Source of the DNA: an uncultured Clostridia bacterium
GTDB taxonomy: Bacteria > Bacillota > Clostridia > Saccharofermentanales > Saccharofermentanaceae
Assembly (NCBI GenBank): GCA_905235455.1
Contig: CAJOLL010000001.1
Location: 24,085 to 88,084, forward strand
Direction of reading: 5' to 3'
DNA length: 64,000 bases
Each line of letters starts with the position of its first letter. The stretch's first letter is position 1. This document shows positions 17,347 through 24,996 of the stretch, piece after piece. The position numbers and the translations under genes are program-made. A model generated the notes under the pieces. The model was given only the letters and a program-made list of their open reading frames with translations, searched no databases and had not been told where the DNA came from.

Positions 17347-17362
17347 AAATAGGCATTATCGG

Positions 17363-17391
17363 TTGAACAATAAGGCACATTCCGATAAAAT
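17363..17391 (+). promoter_or_regulatory. Promoter for the acyl-CoA synthetase gene
   Basis: TTGAAC (17363-17368), 17-base spacer, TAAAAT (17386-17391). The arms TTATCGG and CCGATAA flank the spacer and could form a 7-bp hairpin or operator. Confidence 0.55.
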
Positions 17392-17450
17392 AAAAACAGT
17401 CGGATTTTATCGATTTGACGGCATATTACGAAAATACGAGGACCGCTAGT

Positions 17451-19151
17451 ATGAAAAATATTCCTCTTTATGATGTAAGACATATCGAAGATCTTCGCGA
17501 CATGCTCAAACAGAGTGTCGATCTTTATGGAGATCTTCCGCTGTTTTATTACAAGAAGGTGAAGGGTGGGGACTACGAGTATTACACCTTTAATGAATAT
17601 AACAAAGCCGTTCAGGCCATGGGTACGGGGCTTTCGCATATTTGCGGCTTAGGATCGAGGATCGCGATCCTGTCGGAAACAAGATATGAGTGGTATATCT
17701 CTTACCTGGCAACAACAAACGGAGCAGGTATCGTGGTTCCTCTTGATAAAGAACTCCCGCCGGATGAAGTGGCTTCCTGTCTGATCCGTGCGGAAGTGAA
17801 CTGTGTGATCTATTCTTCTTCCAAACAGAAGGTGCTCGATGAGATTAAAGATCAGATTCCAAATATAAAGACCTTTATCTGCATGGATAAGACGGATCGT
17901 GAAGGCGTCGAGTATTTTTATGATGTTTTGAATAACGGACAGAAGCTCCTCGATGAAGGTGACCGGCTGTTTCTGGATGCGCCTATCGATCGTGAAGCCA
18001 TGACGATCCTATTGTTTACGAGCGGCACCACGGCTCAGTCCAAAGCCGTTATGCTCAGCCAGAAGAACATCTGCAAAAATCTCGAAGGCATGTGTTCCAT
18101 GACATATATCGATCAGAATGATATGTTCCTTTCGGTCCTGCCTTTGCATCACACATACGAATGCTCTTGCGGATTCCTCTGTCAGGTGTATCGCGGTGCC
18201 CATATCGCGATCTGCGAGGGCCTGCGTTATATTGTTCCGAATATGCAGCAGTCACATGTTACGATCATCCTGGTCGTTCCGCTTATGCTCGAAAAGTTCC
18301 ACAAGAGCATCATGGCCAAGGCAAAAGCCACCAAAAAGATGGCCAGAAAGTTCGAATTCGGCCGTAAACTTTGCAAATTCCTGCTGTTCTTCGGTATCGA
18401 CAAGAGAAAAAAGATTTTCAAGCAGGTCCATGAGACTTTCGGAGGAAGCCTTCGTCTGATCATCTGCGGCGGCGCCGGTATCGATCCGCATATCCTGCAG
18501 GATATGCAGGATATGGGTTTTCCCTGCATTCAGGGTTATGGTCTTACAGAGTGCGCTCCGATCCTTGCGTTGAACCGCGATTGTGACTTTAACAACCGTG
18601 CGGCAGGTCTTCCGCTTCCGGACGTTGATGTAAAGGTAATCGACCAGGATGAGAACGGCATAGGTGAATTCATTGCCAAGGGCGATAACGTCATGATGGG
18701 CTACTATAATAATGAAGAAGCCACAAAAGAAGCGATCGATGAGAATGGTTATTACCACACGGGTGACCTCGGCTTTATCGATAAGGACGGGTTCTGCATC
18801 ATTACCGGAAGAAAGAAAAACGTCATTATCGCCAAGAACGGTAAGAACGTATTCCCGGAAGAGATCGAGACCATGCTCTGCATGTCCGATTATGTAGAAG
18901 AATGTCTTGTTTCCGGTGAAGAAGAAAACGATGATGTGATCATTACCGCTGCGATCTTCCCGTGTATGGAAGAAGTCAAGAAGCTTCTCGGCAATAATCC
19001 GGATGATGATGCGATCCAGCAGCTGATGGAAGATGAAGTTGCGAAGATCAATAAGAACCTCGTGAGCTACAAACATATCAAGCGCGTGGTTCTCCGTGAT
19101 ACTGAATTCGATAAGACGACAAGCAAGAAGATCAGAAGACAGTACAAATAA
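17451..19151 (+). CDS. Long-chain acyl-CoA synthetase / AMP-forming ligase
   Basis: Activates a fatty acid to acyl-AMP and then acyl-CoA. About 566 residues from ATG 17451, preferred over the upstream TTG 17415 because a GAGGA site precedes it. The AMP-binding signature reads 'ILLFTSGTTAQSKAVM', and adenylate motifs 'GYGLTECAP' and 'YHTGDLGFIDKDGF' follow. The C-terminal hinge is 'ITGRKKNVIIAKNGKN', with the catalytic Lys of the C-domain near the end (TTSKKIRRQ). No signal peptide. Substrate chain length cannot be read from sequence. The tldD gene follows closely. Confidence 0.88.
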   Translation: MKNIPLYDVRHIEDLRDMLKQSVDLYGDLPLFYYKKVKGGDYEYYTFNEYNKAVQAMGTGLSHICGLGSRIAILSETRYEWYISYLATTNGAGIVVPLDKELPPDEVASCLIRAEVNCVIYSSSKQKVLDEIKDQIPNIKTFICMDKTDREGVEYFYDVLNNGQKLLDEGDRLFLDAPIDREAMTILLFTSGTTAQSKAVMLSQKNICKNLEGMCSMTYIDQNDMFLSVLPLHHTYECSCGFLCQVYRGAHIAICEGLRYIVPNMQQSHVTIILVVPLMLEKFHKSIMAKAKATKKMARKFEFGRKLCKFLLFFGIDKRKKIFKQVHETFGGSLRLIICGGAGIDPHILQDMQDMGFPCIQGYGLTECAPILALNRDCDFNNRAAGLPLPDVDVKVIDQDENGIGEFIAKGDNVMMGYYNNEEATKEAIDENGYYHTGDLGFIDKDGFCIITGRKKNVIIAKNGKNVFPEEIETMLCMSDYVEECLVSGEEENDDVIITAAIFPCMEEVKKLLGNNPDDDAIQQLMEDEVAKINKNLVSYKHIKRVVLRDTEFDKTTSKKIRRQYK

Positions 19152-19182
19152 CAAGACTGAATTAGTCAGGAGACATTTCTTA

Positions 19183-20568
19183 ATGCTGAGTAAAACAAGT
19201 ATCGAAAGGATCCTCGCCGCGGCACTTTCGCATGGTGGTGATTTTTCCGAGGTCTATATCGAGCGAAGCAAAGTTACTTCGGTTTCGCTTTTGAATGGTG
19301 TTGTTGAGAGCACCGGATCCAGTTTGGATCTTGGTATCGGCATCCGTATCCTGGAAGGCGACAAATGCGTTTATGTGTATTCGAACGATCTGTTGCATGA
19401 AGATAAGCTGACCCGCATGGCGAAAAATGCATCCGCATCGCTGGAAGAAGCACCTCCCGGAAAGACGATAGTGCTTTCACCGATGATAGAGTACTATTCT
19501 CAAAAATACGAAACTGCGCCGACAGATGTTTCCAAATCCCTTAAGGTCGAAAAACTCCGAACAGCCTCTGAAACCGCCAAGGCTTATTCAGAACTGATTA
19601 CACAGACCGGCACGTCCACGTCCGACCTCGAAAGAGATGTATGGATCGCCAATTCCGATGGATTGTATATCAAGGATAACCGCTGCCGCACGCGTATTAT
19701 GGTACAGGCGGTCGCAAGTTCAGAAGATGATAAACAGACAGGATATTATGCTCCGGGAAGCGGTGAAGGATTTGAATTCTTCGAAAGGACCGATATTGAC
19801 GAGCTTGCGAGAAAAGCAGCGGAAGTGGCCGTTACAATGATCAGCGCCAAGCCTTGTCCTTCGGGGAAAATGCCTGTCGTCATAGGCAATGGCTTCGGCG
19901 GAGTTATTTTCCATGAGGCTTGCGGCCATTCACTTGAAGCAACGTCAGTAGGGATCAAGGCTTCGTGTTTTACGGATATGCAGGGGCAAAAGATCGCAAG
20001 CCCGCTCGTTACGGCTTATGATGATGCCAAGATCAATAAAGAGTGGGGCAGTTACGAAGTGGATGACGAAGGCACTCCTTCTACGACCAACCTTCTGATC
20101 AAAGACGGTATCCTGAATAGTTACCTTGTCGACAAGATCGGTAGCAGAAGAATGAATATGCCATCCACGGGATGCGCCAGAAGACAGAATTACGCTTTTG
20201 CGCCGACCTCTCGTATGTCAAATACTTTCATAGCTGCAGGACAGAGCACGCCTGAAAGCATCATCGCAGATACCGAATATGGTATCTATGCCGCGAATAT
20301 GGGCGGCGGTTCCGTAGATACGACGACCGGAGAGTTTAATTTCGCCGTAAACGAAGCCTATATCATCCGAAACGGCAAAGTGTGTGAGCCTGTCAAAGGC
20401 GCTACACTGATCGGAAAGGGTGGTGAGGTTCTGATGAATATCGACCGTGTCGGAAACGATCTTAAGCTGGCACAAGGCATGTGCGGCTCCGTCAGCGGAA
20501 ACATTCCGGTCGATGTAGGTCAGCCGACGATCCGCGTTTCCAAGATCACTGTCGGTGGTCAGGCATAA
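19183..20568 (+). CDS. tldD: TldD-type metalloprotease subunit
   Basis: 461 residues from ATG 19183 (CAGGAGA upstream); the longer in-frame reading would overlap the ligase gene. The zinc site HEACGHSLE near the middle (H-E-x3-H) is the TldD catalytic motif. 'MNMPSTGCARRQNYA' and the late 'GGGSVDTTTGEFNF' are family features. TldD forms a heterodimer with TldE, which degrades or trims unfolded peptides and matures some modified peptides. No precursor peptide or modification enzyme is adjacent, so a general peptidase role is more likely here. Confidence 0.92.
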   Translation: MLSKTSIERILAAALSHGGDFSEVYIERSKVTSVSLLNGVVESTGSSLDLGIGIRILEGDKCVYVYSNDLLHEDKLTRMAKNASASLEEAPPGKTIVLSPMIEYYSQKYETAPTDVSKSLKVEKLRTASETAKAYSELITQTGTSTSDLERDVWIANSDGLYIKDNRCRTRIMVQAVASSEDDKQTGYYAPGSGEGFEFFERTDIDELARKAAEVAVTMISAKPCPSGKMPVVIGNGFGGVIFHEACGHSLEATSVGIKASCFTDMQGQKIASPLVTAYDDAKINKEWGSYEVDDEGTPSTTNLLIKDGILNSYLVDKIGSRRMNMPSTGCARRQNYAFAPTSRMSNTFIAAGQSTPESIIADTEYGIYAANMGGGSVDTTTGEFNFAVNEAYIIRNGKVCEPVKGATLIGKGGEVLMNIDRVGNDLKLAQGMCGSVSGNIPVDVGQPTIRVSKITVGGQA

Positions 20569-20592
20569 AACAGATAAGAATTTGGAGCAGAT

Positions 20593-21951
20593 ATGGATAA
20601 CAAAATTCGTACATTGATCGATGAGCTTTTAAAACAGGCTGAAATAGAAGGTTTTCTCGAAGCCGAAGTCTATTATGAATCAGACGCGACTATGACCATT
20701 GCGGCCAGAGAAGGCAAAATCATCCAGTTCGAAAGCTCTGACGAAACAGGTCTTTCTTTCAGAGGTCTCATGAACGGCCAGATGGGATATGCCTATACAG
20801 AAGATCTTCAGGAAGATATGATCCCGTTTTTGCTGTCTCAGGCGAAGGATAATTGCGGTGTTCTCGAGGTAAAGGAAAAGATCACGGTTTATGAAGGGGA
20901 GAAGGAATATCCGGAATTTAACGGATTTAACGAGGAACTGACTAAGATCGATTACGAATTTCTTTCAAATACCGCTCTTTCTTTGGAAAAAGCACTTCTT
21001 TCCTATGATAAGCGTATCGAGGCGGTCGATGACTGCTACACCTCATATTCTGAAGGGGAATTGTATATCAAAAACAGCAAAGGCATGCTATGTCAATCCC
21101 GTGACAACTGTTTTGACGTATATCTCGGATGCCGCGCAAAGGACGGAGAAGACGTGCAGACCGCAGGCAAAGGATGGGTGTTCTCTGATCTTTCTGATTT
21201 TGAAATAAAGAAATGTGCCGATCATGTCGGCAATAAAGTCATCTCCAAGCTCGGAGCCAAGCCGGTTGCGTCTGAAAAGACATCGGTCGTCCTGGACCGT
21301 TTCGCTGCAAGATCGCTTCTTTCGTCGTTAGCCGGTTCTTTTTCCGCTGAAGCGATTCAAAAAGGTTTGTCCCGTCTTGCCGGGAAACTCGGAGAAAAGA
21401 TCGCAGATGAAAAGATCACCTTGATCGATGAAGGTATGATCGAAGGAAGTCAATTGAGCATTCCTTTTGACAGTGAAGGCGTCAGCTCCAAAAGAACCGT
21501 TCTGATCGAAAACGGCGTTTTTACATCGGAACTTCACAATAGAAAAACAGCTCTTGCCGCAGGCGTTGAAACAACGGGTAACGGTTTCCGCGGCGGAGCA
21601 AAATCCTCGATCGGGGTTTCTTCTGCCAACCTTCATTTTGAAAACGGCCCTTACACCTGCGAAGAACTGATCGAAAAAGCCGGAAACGGTATCTTTATCA
21701 CTGCACTTCATGGTCTTCATGCCGGCATCAACAGTATTTCGGGCGAATTCTCACTCATGACGGAAGGTTTTGTGATCCGCGACGGCAAACTTGCAGAACC
21801 TGTCAATCAGATCACTATTGCAGATAATTTCTTCGATGTTCTTATGAAAGTGGAAGCCCTTGGAAATGATGTCGAGTATTCTTCTCCGGAAGCATCGCAT
21901 ACACAGTCCCCGAGCCTTTTGATCCCGGATGTTTCCATCGCCGGAGAATGA
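20593..21951 (+). CDS. tldE: TldE/PmbA-type metalloprotease partner subunit
   Basis: 452 residues, paralogous to TldD but without the HExxxH zinc motif, as expected for the TldE/PmbA subunit. 'ITVYEGEKEYPEFNGFN', 'KTSVVLDRFAA' and the C-terminal 'GINSISGEFSLMTEGFVIRDGK' match the PmbA-like C-domain. It lies 24 bases after tldD with GGAG upstream. The stop TGA (21949-21951) abuts the stop of the convergent gene with no gap. Confidence 0.92.
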   Translation: MDNKIRTLIDELLKQAEIEGFLEAEVYYESDATMTIAAREGKIIQFESSDETGLSFRGLMNGQMGYAYTEDLQEDMIPFLLSQAKDNCGVLEVKEKITVYEGEKEYPEFNGFNEELTKIDYEFLSNTALSLEKALLSYDKRIEAVDDCYTSYSEGELYIKNSKGMLCQSRDNCFDVYLGCRAKDGEDVQTAGKGWVFSDLSDFEIKKCADHVGNKVISKLGAKPVASEKTSVVLDRFAARSLLSSLAGSFSAEAIQKGLSRLAGKLGEKIADEKITLIDEGMIEGSQLSIPFDSEGVSSKRTVLIENGVFTSELHNRKTALAAGVETTGNGFRGGAKSSIGVSSANLHFENGPYTCEELIEKAGNGIFITALHGLHAGINSISGEFSLMTEGFVIRDGKLAEPVNQITIADNFFDVLMKVEALGNDVEYSSPEASHTQSPSLLIPDVSIAGE

Positions 21952-23379
21952 TCAGAGAATCCTGGGATTTCTGTGATTCTTATGGAATCGTCTCTTTTTG
22001 AGCATTTTCAGGAAAAGAAGGATCGCAAGTCCTGAAACAAGCAACAGTCCGGTAACAATGGCAACAGTCAGGAGAATGTCGGATCGGTCTTTCTTTTCCG
22101 AAGTGGAAGCAACATTTTCGGGTTCCTCGTCCATCCTTGTCTCATCTACTATCGTCACCGTCAGATATCCGATTATATAGGAGTCATTGTTACTAAATGT
22201 GCGATTGATCGGAAGTTTCAGTTCCTGTGTCTTTGCCAGCGGGTCGATAACAACCCCGGACAGATCTATATCGTTACTGTAGCCGCCATTCGCGATCGAT
22301 GTAAGAACGCTGTAGTACTCGATGATCTTAAGGGAAGTACCGGAGATCTTAAGATTCGTACCGAGGATCGAATTCTCGATCTGAGATGTTGTATTTTTTA
22401 CGACTCCGCTCATTTCGTTTTCTTCGATCATTGTTGTCGTGTAATTCGTAAAGCAATATTCGAAAAGCTCGCTTAGCGCCAGATATCTGTTCTCGGCATC
22501 ATTGGCACCGAGAAGGATACCGATCAGTGTTCTGCCGTCTTTTTCCGCACCGGCAATGATCGTATACCCGGATTCCGACGAATATCCCGTCTTTCCTCCG
22601 ATGTAGTACTCGTATGCCGTGGAAGGCGTGGAGATAAAACGGTTTGCGTTATTGAGGATTCGTCTGTCATTGAAAGTGTTCGTCGGCTCGATCGTATATG
22701 ACGTACATGTGCTGATCTTCGTAAAATCCGGATGGCGAAGCGTTTCTTTCAGAATCAAAGACATATCTCGGCAAGTGGTCTTATGTTCACCGTCAGATAG
22801 TCCGTAAGAGTTTGTGAAATGCGTATTCGTACAGCCCAGTTCAGCAGCTCGCTGATTCATTCTTTCGACAAAGGCACTTTCACTGCCGCTCATCGTTATC
22901 GCAAGTGCAAGGCAGGCGTCATTTGCAGACTTTAAAAGGCAAGCGTAGATGCACTGCTCGACGGTCACGACCTCACCCTCGGAAAAGCCGATCCGGACAT
23001 AATCGTCCGGGATGGAATCATACATATCTTCAGTGATCGTGATCATATCGGATAATTCCAGATTTTCCAGAGCCAAAAGGACGGTCATGATCTGCGTGAT
23101 GGCAGAAGGTGCTTTTGGCGTTTCATACTGATAACCGATCAGCATCGTATCCGATAGAACATCATATACCAGATAGGAATCTGCTCCGGGAATCGGAAGG
23201 CCGGATGGACTTGGATCCAGAAGACCTTCGACCGGATTTTGAAGAACCGGCGGCTGTTCATCAGACGAGACATTCGCATCACCGTCTGAACGAAGGGATG
23301 CGAGGGGGATCATGAAAAATAGAATGGTAAATGACAACAGGAAAGAACAAATTCTCCGTATCAAGTGCTTTTTGCGCAT
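21952..23379 (-). CDS. D-alanyl-D-alanine carboxypeptidase (DacF-like) homologue, catalytic SxxK missing
   Basis: 475 residues: N-terminal signal segment (about 10-28), peptidase S11 domain (about 65-300), a C-terminal extension, and a membrane anchor (about 440-460) followed by basic residues. The SAN motif (151-153) and KTG motif (263-265) are intact. Where active enzymes have S-x-x-K followed by IMT, this protein reads A93-I-T-Q96 then IMT, so both the acylated Ser and the general-base Lys are replaced. The codons at 23092-23103 are GCC ATC ACG CAG on the minus strand. It probably binds muropeptides or beta-lactams weakly or has a regulatory role, rather than being a carboxypeptidase. Both facing genes end without a gap. 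Confidence 0.85.
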   Translation of the reverse strand: MRKKHLIRRICSFLLSFTILFFMIPLASLRSDGDANVSSDEQPPVLQNPVEGLLDPSPSGLPIPGADSYLVYDVLSDTMLIGYQYETPKAPSAITQIMTVLLALENLELSDMITITEDMYDSIPDDYVRIGFSEGEVVTVEQCIYACLLKSANDACLALAITMSGSESAFVERMNQRAAELGCTNTHFTNSYGLSDGEHKTTCRDMSLILKETLRHPDFTKISTCTSYTIEPTNTFNDRRILNNANRFISTPSTAYEYYIGGKTGYSSESGYTIIAGAEKDGRTLIGILLGANDAENRYLALSELFEYCFTNYTTTMIEENEMSGVVKNTTSQIENSILGTNLKISGTSLKIIEYYSVLTSIANGGYSNDIDLSGVVIDPLAKTQELKLPINRTFSNNDSYIIGYLTVTIVDETRMDEEPENVASTSEKKDRSDILLTVAIVTGLLLVSGLAILLFLKMLKKRRFHKNHRNPRIL

Positions 23380-23421
23380 AAAAACATATCCCCGAATTAA
23401 TAAAATTGTTACCCGATCTCG

Positions 23422-23450
23422 TTCACAAATCGACGTTGTTCATGTATCAT
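23422..23450 (+). promoter_or_regulatory. Promoter for miaB-mutS-mutL-miaA
   Basis: TTCACA (23422-23427), 17-base spacer, TATCAT (23445-23450), about 50 bases before the miaB GTG. The same interval must also hold the divergent dacF-like promoter; a possible one is TTGTGA-17-TTTTAT on the minus strand. Confidence 0.45.
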
Positions 23451-23502
23451 TAAAGAGTCAAAAACAACGAAATAAATCGAAATAGAAATCGAGGTCATTT
23501 AC

Positions 23503-24996
23503 GTGTCAACTGTTATTTTATCGCAAGATGAGTTATCGCGCTATAACTCTCTTATTCCGTCGCTGAAAAAGCGCATTGCCGAAGCGGGCATAGAACGCGG
23601 GCAGCCGCTCACTTATCGGGTAAAAACATACGGATGCCAGCTGAATGAATCCGACAGTGAAAAGATCGAGGGGATCCTTCAGAGTATCGGTCTTATCGAG
23701 GCTTCAGAAGATCAGTCTCCGGACTTTCTTATCTTTAACACATGTACGATCAGAGAAAATGCCGACATCCGACTTTTCGGTAATCTCGGTGCCTATAAGG
23801 CGCAAAAGAGACAGAATCGAGACATGTTCATTGCCGTCTGCGGCTGCATGATGAAACAACAGGAAAATATCGAACGGATCAAGAAGAGTTTCCCTTATGT
23901 GGATGCCTGCTTCGGACCCGCCGATATCCATATGCTTCCTTCGATCCTCGATAAGAAACTGAATCAGAGAAAGCGCGTATTTGCAGTATCCGACGAAGAT
24001 TATCTCGTTGATGACGTGGATGTTCCGGTACTGCATAAAAGAAAATTCCGCGCCCTGGTCCCGATCATGTACGGATGTAATAATTTCTGTACCTATTGCG
24101 TCGTGCCGTATACACGTGGCCGGGAACGCTCCAGATCTTCGGCACAGATCCTTTCCCAGCTTAGGGAACTTGCCGCTTCCGGATATAAAGAAGTCATGTT
24201 ATTGGGACAGAATGTAAATTCCTATGGCAATGACAAAGAGGACGAGATTTCTTTTGCCGAGCTGCTTGAAGAAGCGGCAAAGATTCCCGGATTTTCGCGC
24301 ATTCGATTTATGACTTCGCACCCGAAGGATATCTCGGAAGAAGTCATCTACACGATGAAAAAATATAAGAATATCGAAAGACACCTGCATCTTCCGATGC
24401 AATCCGGATCCAGTGCGGTTCTTAAGCGTATGAACCGCCATTATGATCAGGAGCAGTATCTGAAGACAGCTCTTTTATTCCGAAAAGAACTTCCCGACGC
24501 GACTTTGACTACGGATATCATTGTCGGGTTCCCGGGTGAGACAGAAGAAGACTTTCTTGCCACTCTGGATGTGGTTGAAAAGTGCCGGTTCGACAGTGCT
24601 TTTACTTTCCAGTACAGCCGCCGTCCGGGAACCAAGGCCGCCGATTATCCGGATCAGATCCCGCAGGATATCGTAACCGAGCGTTTCGGAAGGCTCCTCG
24701 AGCTACAGAACGCGCTGACTTTCTCATCCAATGAATCCTGCGTCGGAAATACCGAAGAGATCCTCATTGAAGGAAAAAGTGCTACGGCTCCGGATGTGCT
24801 TACGGGAAGAACAAATTCCAACCGTCTTGTGAATTTTCGGATCCCTTCCGGTATTCAGTTGAACGGTAAAGAGATCGACAGCACCGCCTCGGATTTTGAC
24901 GCGGATCAGTTTGAAGGTATGCTTGCCATGGTTTCGATCACACGCGCAAAGCCATACTCAGTAGAAGGAGAATTGGTGAGATTTATCGATGAATAA
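23503..24996 (+). CDS. miaB: tRNA-2-methylthio-N6-dimethylallyladenosine synthase
   Basis: Radical-SAM methylthiotransferase that adds the 2-methylthio group to i6A37 of tRNA. 497 residues from GTG 23503 (GAGG upstream). The N-terminal cluster-binding domain has Cys in 'YGCQLNESDSEK', 'NTCTIREN' and 'VCGCMMKQ'. The radical SAM CxxxCxxC is 'CNNFCTYC', followed by 'VPYTRGRERSR', which is diagnostic for MiaB. A C-terminal TRAM domain covers roughly the last 70 residues. Overlaps mutS by eight bases. The partner miaA is three genes downstream. Confidence 0.95.
   Translation: MSTVILSQDELSRYNSLIPSLKKRIAEAGIERGQPLTYRVKTYGCQLNESDSEKIEGILQSIGLIEASEDQSPDFLIFNTCTIRENADIRLFGNLGAYKAQKRQNRDMFIAVCGCMMKQQENIERIKKSFPYVDACFGPADIHMLPSILDKKLNQRKRVFAVSDEDYLVDDVDVPVLHKRKFRALVPIMYGCNNFCTYCVVPYTRGRERSRSSAQILSQLRELAASGYKEVMLLGQNVNSYGNDKEDEISFAELLEEAAKIPGFSRIRFMTSHPKDISEEVIYTMKKYKNIERHLHLPMQSGSSAVLKRMNRHYDQEQYLKTALLFRKELPDATLTTDIIVGFPGETEEDFLATLDVVEKCRFDSAFTFQYSRRPGTKAADYPDQIPQDIVTERFGRLLELQNALTFSSNESCVGNTEEILIEGKSATAPDVLTGRTNSNRLVNFRIPSGIQLNGKEIDSTASDFDADQFEGMLAMVSITRAKPYSVEGELVRFIDE

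Noticed and set aside
19183..21951. TldD/TldE as part of a modified-peptide (RiPP) cluster
   Set aside because: No precursor peptide, cyclodehydratase, radical-SAM maturase or dedicated exporter is adjacent; a housekeeping role is simpler.
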